Assembly (NCBI RefSeq): GCF_000247605.1
Contig: NC_016894.1
Location: forward strand, 124,001 to 188,000
Direction of reading: 5' to 3'
DNA length: 64,000 bases
DNA from: Acetobacterium woodii DSM 1030
Lineage (GTDB): Bacteria > Bacillota > Clostridia > Eubacteriales > Eubacteriaceae
The notes below the pieces were generated by a model. The model was not told the origin of the DNA. It made no database searches and worked only from the letters and a program-made list of their open reading frames with translations. Both the position numbers and the translations under genes were made by a program. Positions 42,737 through 51,605 of the stretch are shown here, piece after piece (position 1 is the first letter of the stretch; each line of letters starts with the position of its first letter).

Positions 42737-43900
42737 ATGCCAAGTATAAAAATGAAAATCAATGCAAATGTACTTCAGTGGGCAATAAGCAATTCAAACA
42801 CGGATGAATTTTTGCTTCGTGCATTATTTCCAAAGATCGATGAGTGGCTATCTGGAAATGTCGAACCAACTTTTAATCAGTTAGAAAATTTGAGTAGAAA
42901 ACTGCATATTCCTTTTGGGTATTTATTATTAAACAGTCCACCAAAAGAAAAAGTAGAATTGTTGGAATTTAGAACAATCGAAAGTGAAAAAATAAAAAAG
43001 CCAAGCAGAGAATTAATTGATACAATTTATGATATGGAAATGAAAATGGACTGGATGAGAGAAGAACTTATCAGATTGGGAAACGAACCAATGACATTTG
43101 TAAATTCAATAAGTAAAAGTTCACAAGATATAAAAAATATTGCAAGTATAATTAGAAAAGATATTGAATTGGATGACGACTGGTTTTTAAAGACTAAAAA
43201 CGCTGATGAATCTTTTAAGTATATTCGAAGTAAGTTAGAAGATTTAGGTGTTTTGGTAATGATGAACGGAATCGTAGGAAGTAATACGTCAAGAAGTCTT
43301 GATGTGAATGAGTTCAGAGCTTTTGTAATTATTGATGATTATGCACCATTGATATTTATAAATGCAAAAGATTCAAGCGGCGGCAGACTATTTTCAATCT
43401 GTCACGAACTTGCACATATCTGGTTTGGAGAGAATAATATCTTCAATGATCAATATGATTCTAAGGATTCTTATAAGGATAAATTGGAATTGAAGTGTAA
43501 TGCGATTGCAGCAGAAATTCTTGTGCCAGAAAAACACTTTATGAGAAAATGGCAAGAAGATAGTACAGAAAAAATAAGTGAAAAAATAAAGGTATTAGCC
43601 AAGTATTTTAGAGTAAGTGAAACAGTAATAGCGAGACGGGCTCTTGATTTTGGAAAAATTACAAAACAAGAGTATTCCACAATATACAAAATGGCAATTG
43701 AAAATTTCAATAAAATGATTGATTCAAAGAAAAAGCGTTCTGGGGGAGACTACTATAGCACAGCAAAAACAAGAATTGATCACAGATTCTTTAGTGTTGT
43801 AAATAGAAGCGTTTTGAACGGTACTTTAAAATATACTGATGCTTTTAGGTTGACTGGTCTTAACAGGAAAACATATTCAGAGTTTGAAAGAAGACTATAA
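42737..43900 (+). CDS. XRE/ImmA-IrrE family metallopeptidase
   Basis: A 387-residue protein with AAAGGAGG before a GTG/ATG start; ATG 42737 is chosen. The N-terminal 80 residues resemble a helix-turn-helix of the XRE type (PTFNQLENLSRKLHIPFGYL). The zinc peptidase motif is FSICHELAHIWFGE (HExxH), with the downstream Glu in CNAIAAEILVPE. Such proteins cleave repressors or act as antitoxins. The PIN-domain gene follows after 16 bases, which makes a likely two-gene toxin-antitoxin module. Confidence 0.9.
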   Translation: MPSIKMKINANVLQWAISNSNTDEFLLRALFPKIDEWLSGNVEPTFNQLENLSRKLHIPFGYLLLNSPPKEKVELLEFRTIESEKIKKPSRELIDTIYDMEMKMDWMREELIRLGNEPMTFVNSISKSSQDIKNIASIIRKDIELDDDWFLKTKNADESFKYIRSKLEDLGVLVMMNGIVGSNTSRSLDVNEFRAFVIIDDYAPLIFINAKDSSGGRLFSICHELAHIWFGENNIFNDQYDSKDSYKDKLELKCNAIAAEILVPEKHFMRKWQEDSTEKISEKIKVLAKYFRVSETVIARRALDFGKITKQEYSTIYKMAIENFNKMIDSKKKRSGGDYYSTAKTRIDHRFFSVVNRSVLNGTLKYTDAFRLTGLNRKTYSEFERRL

Positions 43901-43916
43901 TGGAAGGGGTAATAAA

Positions 43917-44447
43917 TTGGCAGATACGGATTCACTATATATTATCGATGCAAATGCATTTATTACTCCTTACAAACACTACTATCGTTTCTCAATAGCA
44001 CCAAGTTTTTGGGAACAGTTTAATGATAATGCTGAAAAGAAGTTGATTTATTCAATTGATAAGGTAAAAGAGGAAATATGTGTGTCAAAGGATGAAGAAT
44101 CAAAGGATCCATTACAAAAATGGATTGAGGATGAGTTTAAAGGTTTGTTCATAACAACGAAATCTCTTGAAATAATCAGTGAGTATCAAAATATCATGAA
44201 CTTTATGAATGAATCTCCGAAATACAATGATAAGGCTTTAAAGGCATGGTCGGATATTAAAATTGCAGATCCTTGGATAATTGCGACAGCAAAAGTTTTT
44301 AATAGCACGATTGTTACATTTGAAACTGCAAATAATAGTGGAGTTAAAGAAATAAGCAAACCGAAGATTCCGGATCTGTGCAAAGACTTTGGTATTCAAT
44401 GTAAAGATTTATTTGAAATGATGGATGAATTAGAATTCAGATTTTAA
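43917..44447 (+). CDS. DUF4411 PIN-domain protein (putative toxin)
   Basis: Starts at TTG 43917 behind GGAAGGGG; an in-frame upstream TTG lies inside the previous gene. The 176-residue protein begins LADTDSLYIIDANAFITPY with the first PIN Asp. It contains SIDKVKEEI, DIKIADPWIIATAKV with further acidic residues, and TIVTFETANN. PIN proteins are Mg2+-dependent ribonucleases. Pairing with an ImmA/IrrE protein is a recurrent arrangement of the DUF4411 family. Confidence 0.87.
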   Translation: MADTDSLYIIDANAFITPYKHYYRFSIAPSFWEQFNDNAEKKLIYSIDKVKEEICVSKDEESKDPLQKWIEDEFKGLFITTKSLEIISEYQNIMNFMNESPKYNDKALKAWSDIKIADPWIIATAKVFNSTIVTFETANNSGVKEISKPKIPDLCKDFGIQCKDLFEMMDELEFRF

Positions 44448-44664
44448 TTTAAAAATGTATTTCGCACATTCTTAGTACACAAGAATAAAAAGATGAAAAA
44501 ATTATAATAAATGCTAAATGCTTGAAAATGGCTAAATTAATCGGGATGCAACAGCATAATAAATTAAAATAAAATGAAATTATCAATATTGATATAAAAC
44601 GGCATGAAATAGTGGGTTGCTTAAAACAGTTTATCCATATTCATAGCATATTATACAATTTTTC

Positions 44665-44744
44665 GGGTTCGAATCCCGCTCTCTCCGCCATTGAAAATTG
44701 GCTTAATAACGGCGTTTGCGTCGTTTTTTTTATGCGAAATTTTA
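44665..44744 (+). repeat. att3: tRNA 3' end plus terminator
   Basis: 80 bases matching 22502-22581 with two mismatches. The flanking C (44664) and the G at 44678 make a perfect 15-base T arm of their own, but no other tRNA parts are present. It marks the right end of the composite island. Confidence 0.9.
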
Positions 44745-44820
44745 ACTTTCCTTCCTCATGGCCTCGGTAACGTGGGCATAGGTGTCCATGGTCAACGTCA
44801 ACGTTGCTGAGTCATGAGGA
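44742..44820 (-). pseudogene. Third tyrosine integrase, 3' stub
   Basis: The minus strand reads HDSATLTLTMDTYAHVTEAM then RKES and a stop at 44742, inside att3. This is the active-site Tyr segment of a phage-type integrase (usually LGHxSATLTLxxYAHV). Everything upstream of HDSAT has been lost at a junction near 44818, next to the 18-bp word shared with 34363-34380. Confidence 0.8.
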
Positions 44821-44904
44821 ATCTCAAAGGAGACACAAAAAAGCCGATTATTGAAAGATTAAAGAAATTTGGCGGATAATATGAGAGACAATGGAGGCGA
44901 TCAG

Positions 44905-45510
44905 ATGATTAAAATAAAAAAGCCTAATAAAATTAAATCGTTTATGGTTGGGATGTTGGTTTTATCGATGTTAAATATTGGCTTTGCCGGATGCACGGTA
45001 GAGAGTACCGTTTTTGCGGCAACTGGAAATGGACCTCAAACCAATACGATGTCAGGGATTGCGGACAAAGATGATGACATTAGTAATCAGAAAAATTCTC
45101 CGCCAATAATAACGGAAAGCTTAATTACCGAAACTAAGGCGACTCCCTTTATGATTACGGTTAAAGATGTAGAAATACCAGGCGATGATGTTGCCGATCA
45201 TCTGGAGATTACAGTGGTGAATACCGGTACCCAAACACTGACAAACTTTGAGATTTATTATTCAATTACAAACAGTATTGATAATAAGGTCGAGAATTAT
45301 TATGAATTATTAAAAGATCTATCTCTGGAATCGGGAGAAACGAAAATTATCTATTTAGACAATCAAAAAAGTGCAGCTAAAAAGTGGAACAGCGTAAGTG
45401 CGACAGCTAAAAATGAAGCGAGTATTAATCTGCAAGTTACTGCAAAAGGTTCGAATTCGATTCCGTTAAGTGTTAATAAATCGATTAAGCTTATCGACAT
45501 AGCGGATTAA
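44905..45510 (+). CDS. Predicted lipoprotein
   Basis: ATG 44905 is chosen because GGAGG lies seven bases upstream; an earlier TTG (44869) has none. The 201-residue protein has a basic start (MIKIKKPNKIKSF), a hydrophobic core and the lipobox FAGC. The mature part, about 75-160, has a CARDB- or Ig-like beta pattern (DHLEITVVNTGTQTLTNFEI, LSLESGETKIIYLD). It is probably anchored on the outer face of the membrane. No specific function is recognised. Confidence 0.72.
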   Translation: MIKIKKPNKIKSFMVGMLVLSMLNIGFAGCTVESTVFAATGNGPQTNTMSGIADKDDDISNQKNSPPIITESLITETKATPFMITVKDVEIPGDDVADHLEITVVNTGTQTLTNFEIYYSITNSIDNKVENYYELLKDLSLESGETKIIYLDNQKSAAKKWNSVSATAKNEASINLQVTAKGSNSIPLSVNKSIKLIDIAD

Positions 45511-45665
45511 CAAAGCCTTAATAGGATTAAATGAATTTTTGGAAATCGTGATAATCAGATGAAATATCTTGAAAAAAATTCATTTTAGAGCAATTGTTTA
45601 AACAAAACATAATATTTGACGGTTACAATCAAGACTACATTAATTTTAAAAGAGGTGGAGTCACA

Positions 45666-46373
45666 ATGAATTTGGACCCATATACACTATTGGGGGTTGC
45701 TCATGATGCCAGCGATGAGACCGTTACAAAAGCATATAAACAGTTGGCGAAAAAATATCATCCGGATTTAAATCCCGGAAACCAGGATGCGGCCCAAAAA
45801 ATGAGTGAGATCAATGCCGCGTATGATTTAATCAAAAGCGGGAAAGCCAATGAGGCTTATCGAAATGCTTATGGCACGAAGGTTAATAATCCCAGACCGG
45901 CATATCAGGGCAGTGCATACGATCCTTTTGCCGGTAGTTATCGACAAACCAGCTCATCAAATGATCCTTTTGAAGGATTTGATCCGTTTGAATGGATTTT
46001 TGGGGCGTATGCCAATCGACGACGCCAAAATAGCTTTGAGACGGTGATTAACGATATCAATAGAGGTGATTATGAAGCCGCTTTAGCAACATTGAATAAT
46101 ATGTCAAACCATAATGCAAAATGGCATTATCTCAGTGGGATTGTTCACTATGGGATGGGCAATCGGGAAGAAGCTGTTAATCATGCTAAAATGGCGGTTG
46201 AAATGGAACCGGATAATGATGAATATCAAAGTGTGTTACTTCAAATTCAAAAAGCCAAACGCGGGTTTGGCCGTCGCTCATCATCTTTTTCACTGGTGGG
46301 AACGATTGTAAAATTATTTTTGGGTTTTTATGCAATTCAGTTTTTGTTTTCAGTATTTGGTTTGATGTTCTAG
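45666..46373 (+). CDS. J-domain protein with TPR-like region and C-terminal helix
   Basis: Starts at ATG 45666 behind AGAGGTGGAG; the frame is open from 45594 without support. The 235-residue protein has a J domain at 1-65 (YTLLGVAHDASDETVTKAYK, KKYHPDLNPGN with HPD), a Gly/Ser/Phe-rich linker, a TPR-like pair of helices (DYEAALATLNNM, KWHYLSGIVHYGMGNREEAV), and a C-terminal membrane helix (TIVKLFLGFYAIQFLFSVF). It should stimulate DnaK at the membrane. The next gene, 20 bases on, probably belongs with it. Confidence 0.9.
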   Translation: MNLDPYTLLGVAHDASDETVTKAYKQLAKKYHPDLNPGNQDAAQKMSEINAAYDLIKSGKANEAYRNAYGTKVNNPRPAYQGSAYDPFAGSYRQTSSSNDPFEGFDPFEWIFGAYANRRRQNSFETVINDINRGDYEAALATLNNMSNHNAKWHYLSGIVHYGMGNREEAVNHAKMAVEMEPDNDEYQSVLLQIQKAKRGFGRRSSSFSLVGTIVKLFLGFYAIQFLFSVFGLMF

Positions 46374-46393
46374 AGCGATAAGGAGAACCTAAA

Positions 46394-46804
46394 ATGGAAA
46401 GTTTGAAAAATAAGCTAATCAAATTTATGAGTGGTCGTTATGGGATGGATCAGCTTTATTATGCGTTGTTGTTTCTGGCATTGGGTTTGATGGTGATTAA
46501 TATAAAAGTGAATACGCCAATTTTAATGGTTTTATCAGATGGCCTTTTTGTGCTGATAATTTTCAGAAGTTTTTCCCGAAATATCTCAAAACGGTCAAAT
46601 GAAAATGACCTGTTTTTAAAAATATGGAATCCCATCAAAAAAGAAAGTCGGATCTTTTGGCGTCGTATCACGGAAATTAAAGTACACCGTTATCGCAAAT
46701 GTCCCAAATGTAAAAAGACCTTAAAGTTGCCGATCAAGCGCGGAAAACATCGGGTTAACTGTCCGGAATGTCACGAGAATTTTGAGGTTCGGGTAATTAT
46801 TTAG
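46394..46804 (+). CDS. Membrane zinc-ribbon protein
   Basis: A 136-residue protein with two hydrophobic segments (about 18-34 and 39-55), a basic middle and a C-terminal zinc ribbon (KCPKCKKTLKLP, NCPECHENF). Membrane proteins of this plan commonly follow J-domain genes in Clostridia-like genomes. The ribosome site is AAGGAG. It may tether the chaperone or bind nucleic acid; this is inference. Confidence 0.75.
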   Translation: MESLKNKLIKFMSGRYGMDQLYYALLFLALGLMVINIKVNTPILMVLSDGLFVLIIFRSFSRNISKRSNENDLFLKIWNPIKKESRIFWRRITEIKVHRYRKCPKCKKTLKLPIKRGKHRVNCPECHENFEVRVII

Positions 46805-46819
46805 CAAGCATAAAAAAGA

Positions 46820-46856
46820 AATGCACGCAGTTCCAAGCTTTGGAATTGGGTGCATT
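46820..46856. repeat. Inverted repeat after the J-domain operon
   Basis: AATGCA...TGCATT outer arms enclose TTCCAA-GCT-TTGGAA. There is no T-run, so it is a weak terminator at most. Confidence 0.5.
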
Positions 46857-46955
46857 ATTGCGTTTAGGCGAAAAATAAAATCAAATTAAAAAGATCTTTA
46901 TGAAATCTTTAAACTTTCTTTCTATAGTTAAGTTCAGATACACGAAAGGAAGATA

Positions 46956-47666
46956 ATGATGAGTGCTTATATTTTACAAACAAAAAATTTGTCTAAGACT
47001 TTTAAAAATCACCATGCGGTCAACGAAGTTTCGATTGCGATTAGCAGAAATTCAATTTATGGTTTACTGGGGCCAAACGGAGCCGGGAAATCAACATTGT
47101 TAAAAATGATAACGGGGATGTTACATCCGAGTAGCGGAGAAATTATTTTTGAAGACCATTTATGGAGTCGAAATGATCTGGTGGATATCGGGGCTTTAAT
47201 TGAGAGTGCCCCGCTTTATGAAAATCTGACCGCGATCGAAAATCTTAAAGTTCGAACCCTTTTGCTGGGGCTGCCAGATACTCGCATTGATGAAGTCTTG
47301 CAGACCGTTGATTTAACAAATACCGGAAAAAAATGCGCCGGCCAGTTTTCGATGGGAATGAAGCAACGTTTGGGGATCGCCATCGCGTTATTAAACCATC
47401 CCAAATTGTTGATTCTGGATGAACCGACCAATGGACTCGATCCCATCGGGATTCAAGACTTGCGAGCGCTGATTCGATCCTTTCCCGAACAGGGGATAAC
47501 CGTTATTTTATCAAGCCATCTTCTTTCGGAGGTGGAAATGATTGCCGATCATATTGGCATTATCAGCAATGGGATTCTTGGTTATCAAGCACTGATTCAT
47601 CCGGATCAAGATCTGGAACCGCTTTTTATGGAAGTAGTGGCAAAAAGTCAAAAGGTAGGTGCTTAA
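46956..47666 (+). CDS. Lantibiotic-protection ABC transporter ATPase (LanF/CprA-like)
   Basis: A 236-residue ATPase with Walker A GPNGAGKST, Q-loop region IESAPLYENLTAIENL, signature FSMGMKQRLGIAIALL, Walker B LLILDEPTNGLD and switch SSHLLSEVE. It is followed by two MutE/MutG-type permeases and a two-component system, the order of lantibiotic immunity and CprABC-type resistance operons. It pumps or expels cationic peptides from the membrane. No lantibiotic synthesis genes are in the window. Confidence 0.92.
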   Translation: MMSAYILQTKNLSKTFKNHHAVNEVSIAISRNSIYGLLGPNGAGKSTLLKMITGMLHPSSGEIIFEDHLWSRNDLVDIGALIESAPLYENLTAIENLKVRTLLLGLPDTRIDEVLQTVDLTNTGKKCAGQFSMGMKQRLGIAIALLNHPKLLILDEPTNGLDPIGIQDLRALIRSFPEQGITVILSSHLLSEVEMIADHIGIISNGILGYQALIHPDQDLEPLFMEVVAKSQKVGA

Positions 47667-47667
47667 A

Positions 47668-48399
47668 ATGACATCTGTGATCAAAGCTGAAAACCTGAAA
47701 GTCAAACGGACATTTGCTAAAAAAATGATAATCATCGCACCGTTATTTATGTTGTTGCTGGCAATCATATCGGGACAATATTTTGTCCAAAATGGTTATA
47801 ATTGGTGGTACACGATGATTCTGCCAGGATTGATCACCTTAATAACGGCACTGGTCAATCAGAACGAAGAAAAAAAGCTTAACTATCGGTCAGTTTTGCC
47901 ATTACCGGTTTCCTTAAAAAAGATCTGGCTGGGAAAGGTAACCGTGACTGGTATTTATGTAGCGGTCGCAAATATAATTCTGTTAGGCGGAATAATTGCC
48001 GGAAAACTTTTTTACAATACGGCATCCACCATTACCGTCACGCAAATGATGATGGCCACCCTGATTCTTATTGTTGCGTTGCTTTGGCAGATTCCGTGGT
48101 GCCTGTTTCTGTCAAAAAAATTTGGCATGCTGATCGCGATCCTCGTTAATGTCGGCGGTGGAATCGTCCTTGGGATCATTGCAGCAGACAAATCGTTTTG
48201 GTGGCTGTGCCCCTATAGTTGGATCACCCGAATGATGTGTCCGGTGCTGGGGATTCTGCCCAACGGAACTTTGGCGCCGGTGGGGGATGCGATGTTAAAT
48301 GTTAATGTTATTCCGCTGGGGTTGGGGCTTTCCATGGTGTTTTTAGTTATCGTGATGGCGATAACGGCATGGTGGTTTTCCCGACAGGAGGTCAAGTGA
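47668..48399 (+). CDS. Lantibiotic immunity permease, MutE/EpiE family (LanE)
   Basis: Starts at ATG 47668, one base past the ATPase stop; a GTG three codons earlier is possible. The 243-residue protein has six helices and the MutE/EpiE-type start MTSVIKAENLKVKRTFAKKM, plus WWYTMILPGLITLITALVNQNEEKKLNYR and CPYSWITRMMCPVLGILPNG. It is one half of the heterodimeric permease with the next gene. Confidence 0.9.
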   Translation: MTSVIKAENLKVKRTFAKKMIIIAPLFMLLLAIISGQYFVQNGYNWWYTMILPGLITLITALVNQNEEKKLNYRSVLPLPVSLKKIWLGKVTVTGIYVAVANIILLGGIIAGKLFYNTASTITVTQMMMATLILIVALLWQIPWCLFLSKKFGMLIAILVNVGGGIVLGIIAADKSFWWLCPYSWITRMMCPVLGILPNGTLAPVGDAMLNVNVIPLGLGLSMVFLVIVMAITAWWFSRQEVK

Positions 48400-48400
48400 G

Positions 48401-49144
48401 ATGGCAATGCTATGGCGTAGTTTTCGTTCCGATTTTCTCAAATTCAAGCGCACATCGATAGGATGGATTCATATCGTGATTCCGGTGGTTGTGGCCAGTT
48501 TGTTTTTGTTTTATTATGCGGTAAGCGCGTGGGAACCAATGGCAAAGTTAAGTGGATTTCTGGAGGTCATCTCGATTGGTTTTCCACTGATGATTGGTCT
48601 TATTTGCGGGATCGCAGTTGATCAGGAATGGCAGGCCGGTGGTGCTCAGGTGATGTTGCGGGAAACAAAATCCCGGGCGATCGCTTATAGCAGCAAGTTT
48701 TTACTGCTTTTTTTAATGGGTGCATTTTCGGTCATGGTAACGGTGGGAATTTTTGCAATTGGTTTTAAAACGGTGCCATTGTTATTTTATGTCAAGACCG
48801 TTGGAATACTGATGGTGGCGAATAGTTTTTTATATATTTTGCATCTGTTGGTGAGTTTTTTGTATGGCAAGGGCGCATCGATTGGTTTGGGGATTGGCGA
48901 AAGTTTGATTTCAGCCCTTGCCCTGACCGGTTTGGGTGATGGCAGATGGTATTATCTACCCTGTGCGTGGAGTGTCCGTTTAAATGACTATTTAGTTTAT
49001 ATCTGGGACCAACCGGCCAGTGCGACGATTGGCAAGATTGAAATAGTCAGAGGACTGGTGATTGCGCTGGTGGTTGCCGGTATTGGTTTTTGGGTGAGTT
49101 TACGCTGGTTTAAAAAATGGGATGGCCGAAAATCATTTGAATAA
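48401..49144 (+). CDS. Lantibiotic immunity permease, MutG family (LanG)
   Basis: A 247-residue six-helix permease. Features typical of MutG are SDFLKFKRTSIGWIHIVIPV, CGIAVDQEWQAGGAQVMLRE and WYYLPCAWSVRLNDYLVYIW. The start lies one base after the LanE stop, with a GGAGG inside the end of that gene. Together with the ATPase it completes a LanFEG-type exporter. Confidence 0.9.
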   Translation: MAMLWRSFRSDFLKFKRTSIGWIHIVIPVVVASLFLFYYAVSAWEPMAKLSGFLEVISIGFPLMIGLICGIAVDQEWQAGGAQVMLRETKSRAIAYSSKFLLLFLMGAFSVMVTVGIFAIGFKTVPLLFYVKTVGILMVANSFLYILHLLVSFLYGKGASIGLGIGESLISALALTGLGDGRWYYLPCAWSVRLNDYLVYIWDQPASATIGKIEIVRGLVIALVVAGIGFWVSLRWFKKWDGRKSFE

Positions 49145-49238
49145 GCAAGTTTAAAAAGGGTCGTGGTTATTTAAATCGCAGCGTTGCGTAATCGGGGTGA
49201 GACGATTATACTGGGAAGTGAGACGGGAGGTGAAGGTT

Positions 49239-49898
49239 TTGGCAAAAATATTGGTGATTGATGATGAACCGGACATCTTGGTGTTGGTCAAAAAGGTCTT
49301 GGAAAAAGATGGTCATCGTGTAACGACGGCGGAAACACCGGAAAAAATAAAGCCGACAGAACTAAATCATTTTGATTTGCTTTTATTGGATGTGATGATG
49401 CCGGGAACGGATGGGTTTTCATTTTGTCAGCAGGTGCGTGGCCGTATCGACTGCCCGATTTTATTTTTGACGGCCAAAACGATGGAGGCAGATGTTACCG
49501 CTGGATTTGGTCTTGGGGCCGATGATTATATAAAAAAACCGTTTAGCACCGCAGAACTGCGAGCCCGAATCAATGCTCATTTGCGTCGCGAAAACCGAGA
49601 AAAGCGTAACCGGATGATGGTCTCGGGTTTGGAATTTAATCTTGCCGATAAAAGTATTTCAATTGATGAAACGAAAATTGCGTTGACCAAAATAGAGGTG
49701 GGTATTTGTGAATATCTGGCTAAAAACCGCGGGCAAGTTTTTTCGAAAGAGCAGATTTATGAGGCTGTTTGTGGATATGATGCCGAAGGCGATAGCTTTA
49801 CGGTGGCAGTACATGTTAAGAATATTCGGGCAAAATTGGCTTTATATGGAATAACACCCATTTCAACAGTCTGGGGGATTGGTTATAAATGGGATTAA
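49239..49898 (+). CDS. Response regulator of the lantibiotic immunity locus (SpaR/CprR-like)
   Basis: The start is TTG 49239 behind GGGAGG (MAKILVIDDEPDILVLVKKV); the longer frame from 49197 has no ribosome site. Receiver: DDEPD, Asp51 in LLDVMMPGTDG, Lys in DYIKKPF. OmpR-type DNA-binding domain ends VHVKNIRAKLALYGITPIS. Its stop overlaps the kinase start. It should switch on the upstream transporter genes in response to peptides. Confidence 0.93.
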   Translation: MAKILVIDDEPDILVLVKKVLEKDGHRVTTAETPEKIKPTELNHFDLLLLDVMMPGTDGFSFCQQVRGRIDCPILFLTAKTMEADVTAGFGLGADDYIKKPFSTAELRARINAHLRRENREKRNRMMVSGLEFNLADKSISIDETKIALTKIEVGICEYLAKNRGQVFSKEQIYEAVCGYDAEGDSFTVAVHVKNIRAKLALYGITPISTVWGIGYKWD

Positions 49899-51271
49899 AA
49901 AACAGAAAAATAGGATTGCAGACATTTTTTACGCAATACTTGCTGATCATTTTTGGCAGTTTTATTGTGATTGTTTTGATTGGTTTGGCTTTACTTTCAA
50001 TGGCATTAAAAACGGGAGTTATCCAGTCGGTGGCGGATATCGAAGCACAAATTCAAAAGCAGCAGTTAATTATTTCGACGGCTGAAGCGGTGACTCCGGA
50101 AATGATTCCCGTTGGTTGCAAATATGCCGTTTTCAGTGATCAAAATGAGCTGCTGGCGGGAGATATGAACAAAAACGAAGCGATAATTGCAAAAAAGATG
50201 ATTCAGAATGGCAGAAGCATTTCAGGTGGTATTCTTGGTACCGGTTTAGCAGGGACCTGTTATTTTCCGATTGAGCGCCAGAATGAAATCTGTATTTTGG
50301 AATATGCCGCGATTGCGCAGTTTTCTTCGCCATTTTTAAAAGAATATTTTCCAGCTCCGGAAATTGTATTGTTTTGGTTTGTTCTGGGGACATTTTTGAT
50401 GGCAATTCTTTTATTTTCGCGATTATTTGGCAAGATTCTGGGCCAACGCTTGCGGCCACTACAAAAGGTCACGGAAAAAATACAAAATAAAGATCTTGAG
50501 TTTGAAATTCAAAAAAGTGGAATTCAGGAAATTGATGTCGCGTTAGATTCTTTAGACAGCATGAAAGAAGAACTAAAACAGTCACTTGAAACCCAATGGA
50601 AAAATGAACAGACCAAAAAAATGCAGATTGCCGCCTTAACCCATGATCTTAAAACACCGCTGACGGTGATTCGGGGGAATGCCGAAATGTTGGATGATAC
50701 CGAACAAACCGAAGAGCAAAAAGAATTAACGCGTTATATCATAAAAAATGCGGCTCAAATGGAACAATATGTGCAGATGTTTGGCGAAATATCCAAGGCG
50801 GAGGCCGGATACGTGTTGCAAGTGGAAACGATAAAAACGCGAGAATTTCTAGCTGATCTGGAAAGTAAAATCAATGCGCTGGCAGTGGTTAAACAATTAA
50901 GGGTCAAATTTGAGGAAAACAATTTATCTGAACTTATTACCCTTGATCCCGTGCTAATGGAACGAGCGATTATCAATATCGCGTCGAATGCGGTTGATTA
51001 TTCACCAATACAGGGAGCCCTTGATGTTTCAGTAGCAATGGCAAAAAATAAAATAAGTTTTAAAATTACCGATTCCGGCAATGGTTTTTCTTTAGCAGAC
51101 TTAAAAAATGCAACCAAACAATTTTATCAGGGCGATGACAGCCGGAGTTCAAAAGCACATTATGGAATGGGTTTGTTTATTGCCGATTCCATTGCCAGGC
51201 AGCATGGCGGCAGACTTTTAGTCGAAAACGCTGCGGTTACTGGCGGTGGCAGGGTAACAATTGAAATTTAA
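49889..51271 (+). CDS. Sensor histidine kinase of the immunity locus (SpaK/CprK-like)
   Basis: A 460-residue kinase with helices at about 17-40 and 157-178 and an external domain of about 115 residues. The H-box is AALTHDLKTPLTVIRGNAEM (His252), followed by N-box IINIASNAVDYS, G1 DSGNGFS and G2 HYGMGLFIADSIARQHGG. The THDLKTP form and the domain lengths match the NisK/SpaK-type family. Overlaps the regulator gene by ten bases. Confidence 0.93.
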   Translation: MGLKNRKIGLQTFFTQYLLIIFGSFIVIVLIGLALLSMALKTGVIQSVADIEAQIQKQQLIISTAEAVTPEMIPVGCKYAVFSDQNELLAGDMNKNEAIIAKKMIQNGRSISGGILGTGLAGTCYFPIERQNEICILEYAAIAQFSSPFLKEYFPAPEIVLFWFVLGTFLMAILLFSRLFGKILGQRLRPLQKVTEKIQNKDLEFEIQKSGIQEIDVALDSLDSMKEELKQSLETQWKNEQTKKMQIAALTHDLKTPLTVIRGNAEMLDDTEQTEEQKELTRYIIKNAAQMEQYVQMFGEISKAEAGYVLQVETIKTREFLADLESKINALAVVKQLRVKFEENNLSELITLDPVLMERAIINIASNAVDYSPIQGALDVSVAMAKNKISFKITDSGNGFSLADLKNATKQFYQGDDSRSSKAHYGMGLFIADSIARQHGGRLLVENAAVTGGGRVTIEI

Positions 51272-51300
51272 GAACAATCAGGACGGGAACACTGGAAGCG

Positions 51301-51340
51301 AAAAAACAACCGGGGCAAACATGATGCCTGGTTGTTTTTG
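51301..51340 (+). terminator. Rho-independent terminator
   Basis: AAAACAACC, inner GGC/GCC, GGTTGTTTTT. Lies 30 bases after the kinase stop and between convergent operons. Confidence 0.85.
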
Positions 51341-51369
51341 AAGCTTAGGGCCATTAGCAGAGGGGTATT

Positions 51370-51585
51370 TTATAGACTTTTTTTAAAGTTTTTTAGTTTT
51401 AAATAAGCGGACTCCGGTAAAATGCCAATAATAATTTGGCATAAGGATAACCCTGCCAACCCACCAAGGAGAAAGTGGAGAATGTGAATTTCGGGAGCAA
51501 TATTAGTCGTGATAAAATTGATGAGGTTGAATAACACCAGAAGTAAAATACCGATTTTTGTTTCTTTGCGCATGTCTCTTTTCAT
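51370..51585 (-). CDS. Small membrane protein, two helices
   Basis: 71 residues with helices at about 12-29 and 34-58 (GILLLVLFNLINFITT, LLGGLAGLSLCQIIIGIL). Last gene of the four-gene operon led by the XRE regulator. Family not recognised. Confidence 0.65.
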   Translation of the reverse strand: MKRDMRKETKIGILLLVLFNLINFITTNIAPEIHILHFLLGGLAGLSLCQIIIGILPESAYLKLKNFKKSL

Positions 51586-51605
51586 GTTAAAAGCTCACTT
51601 TCTTT

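Noticed and set aside
44650-44700. Possible second tRNA-Ser at att3 because of the perfect T arm CGGGTTCGAATCCCG
   Set aside because: No anticodon, D or variable arm lies upstream; only the 3' end duplicated by integration is present.
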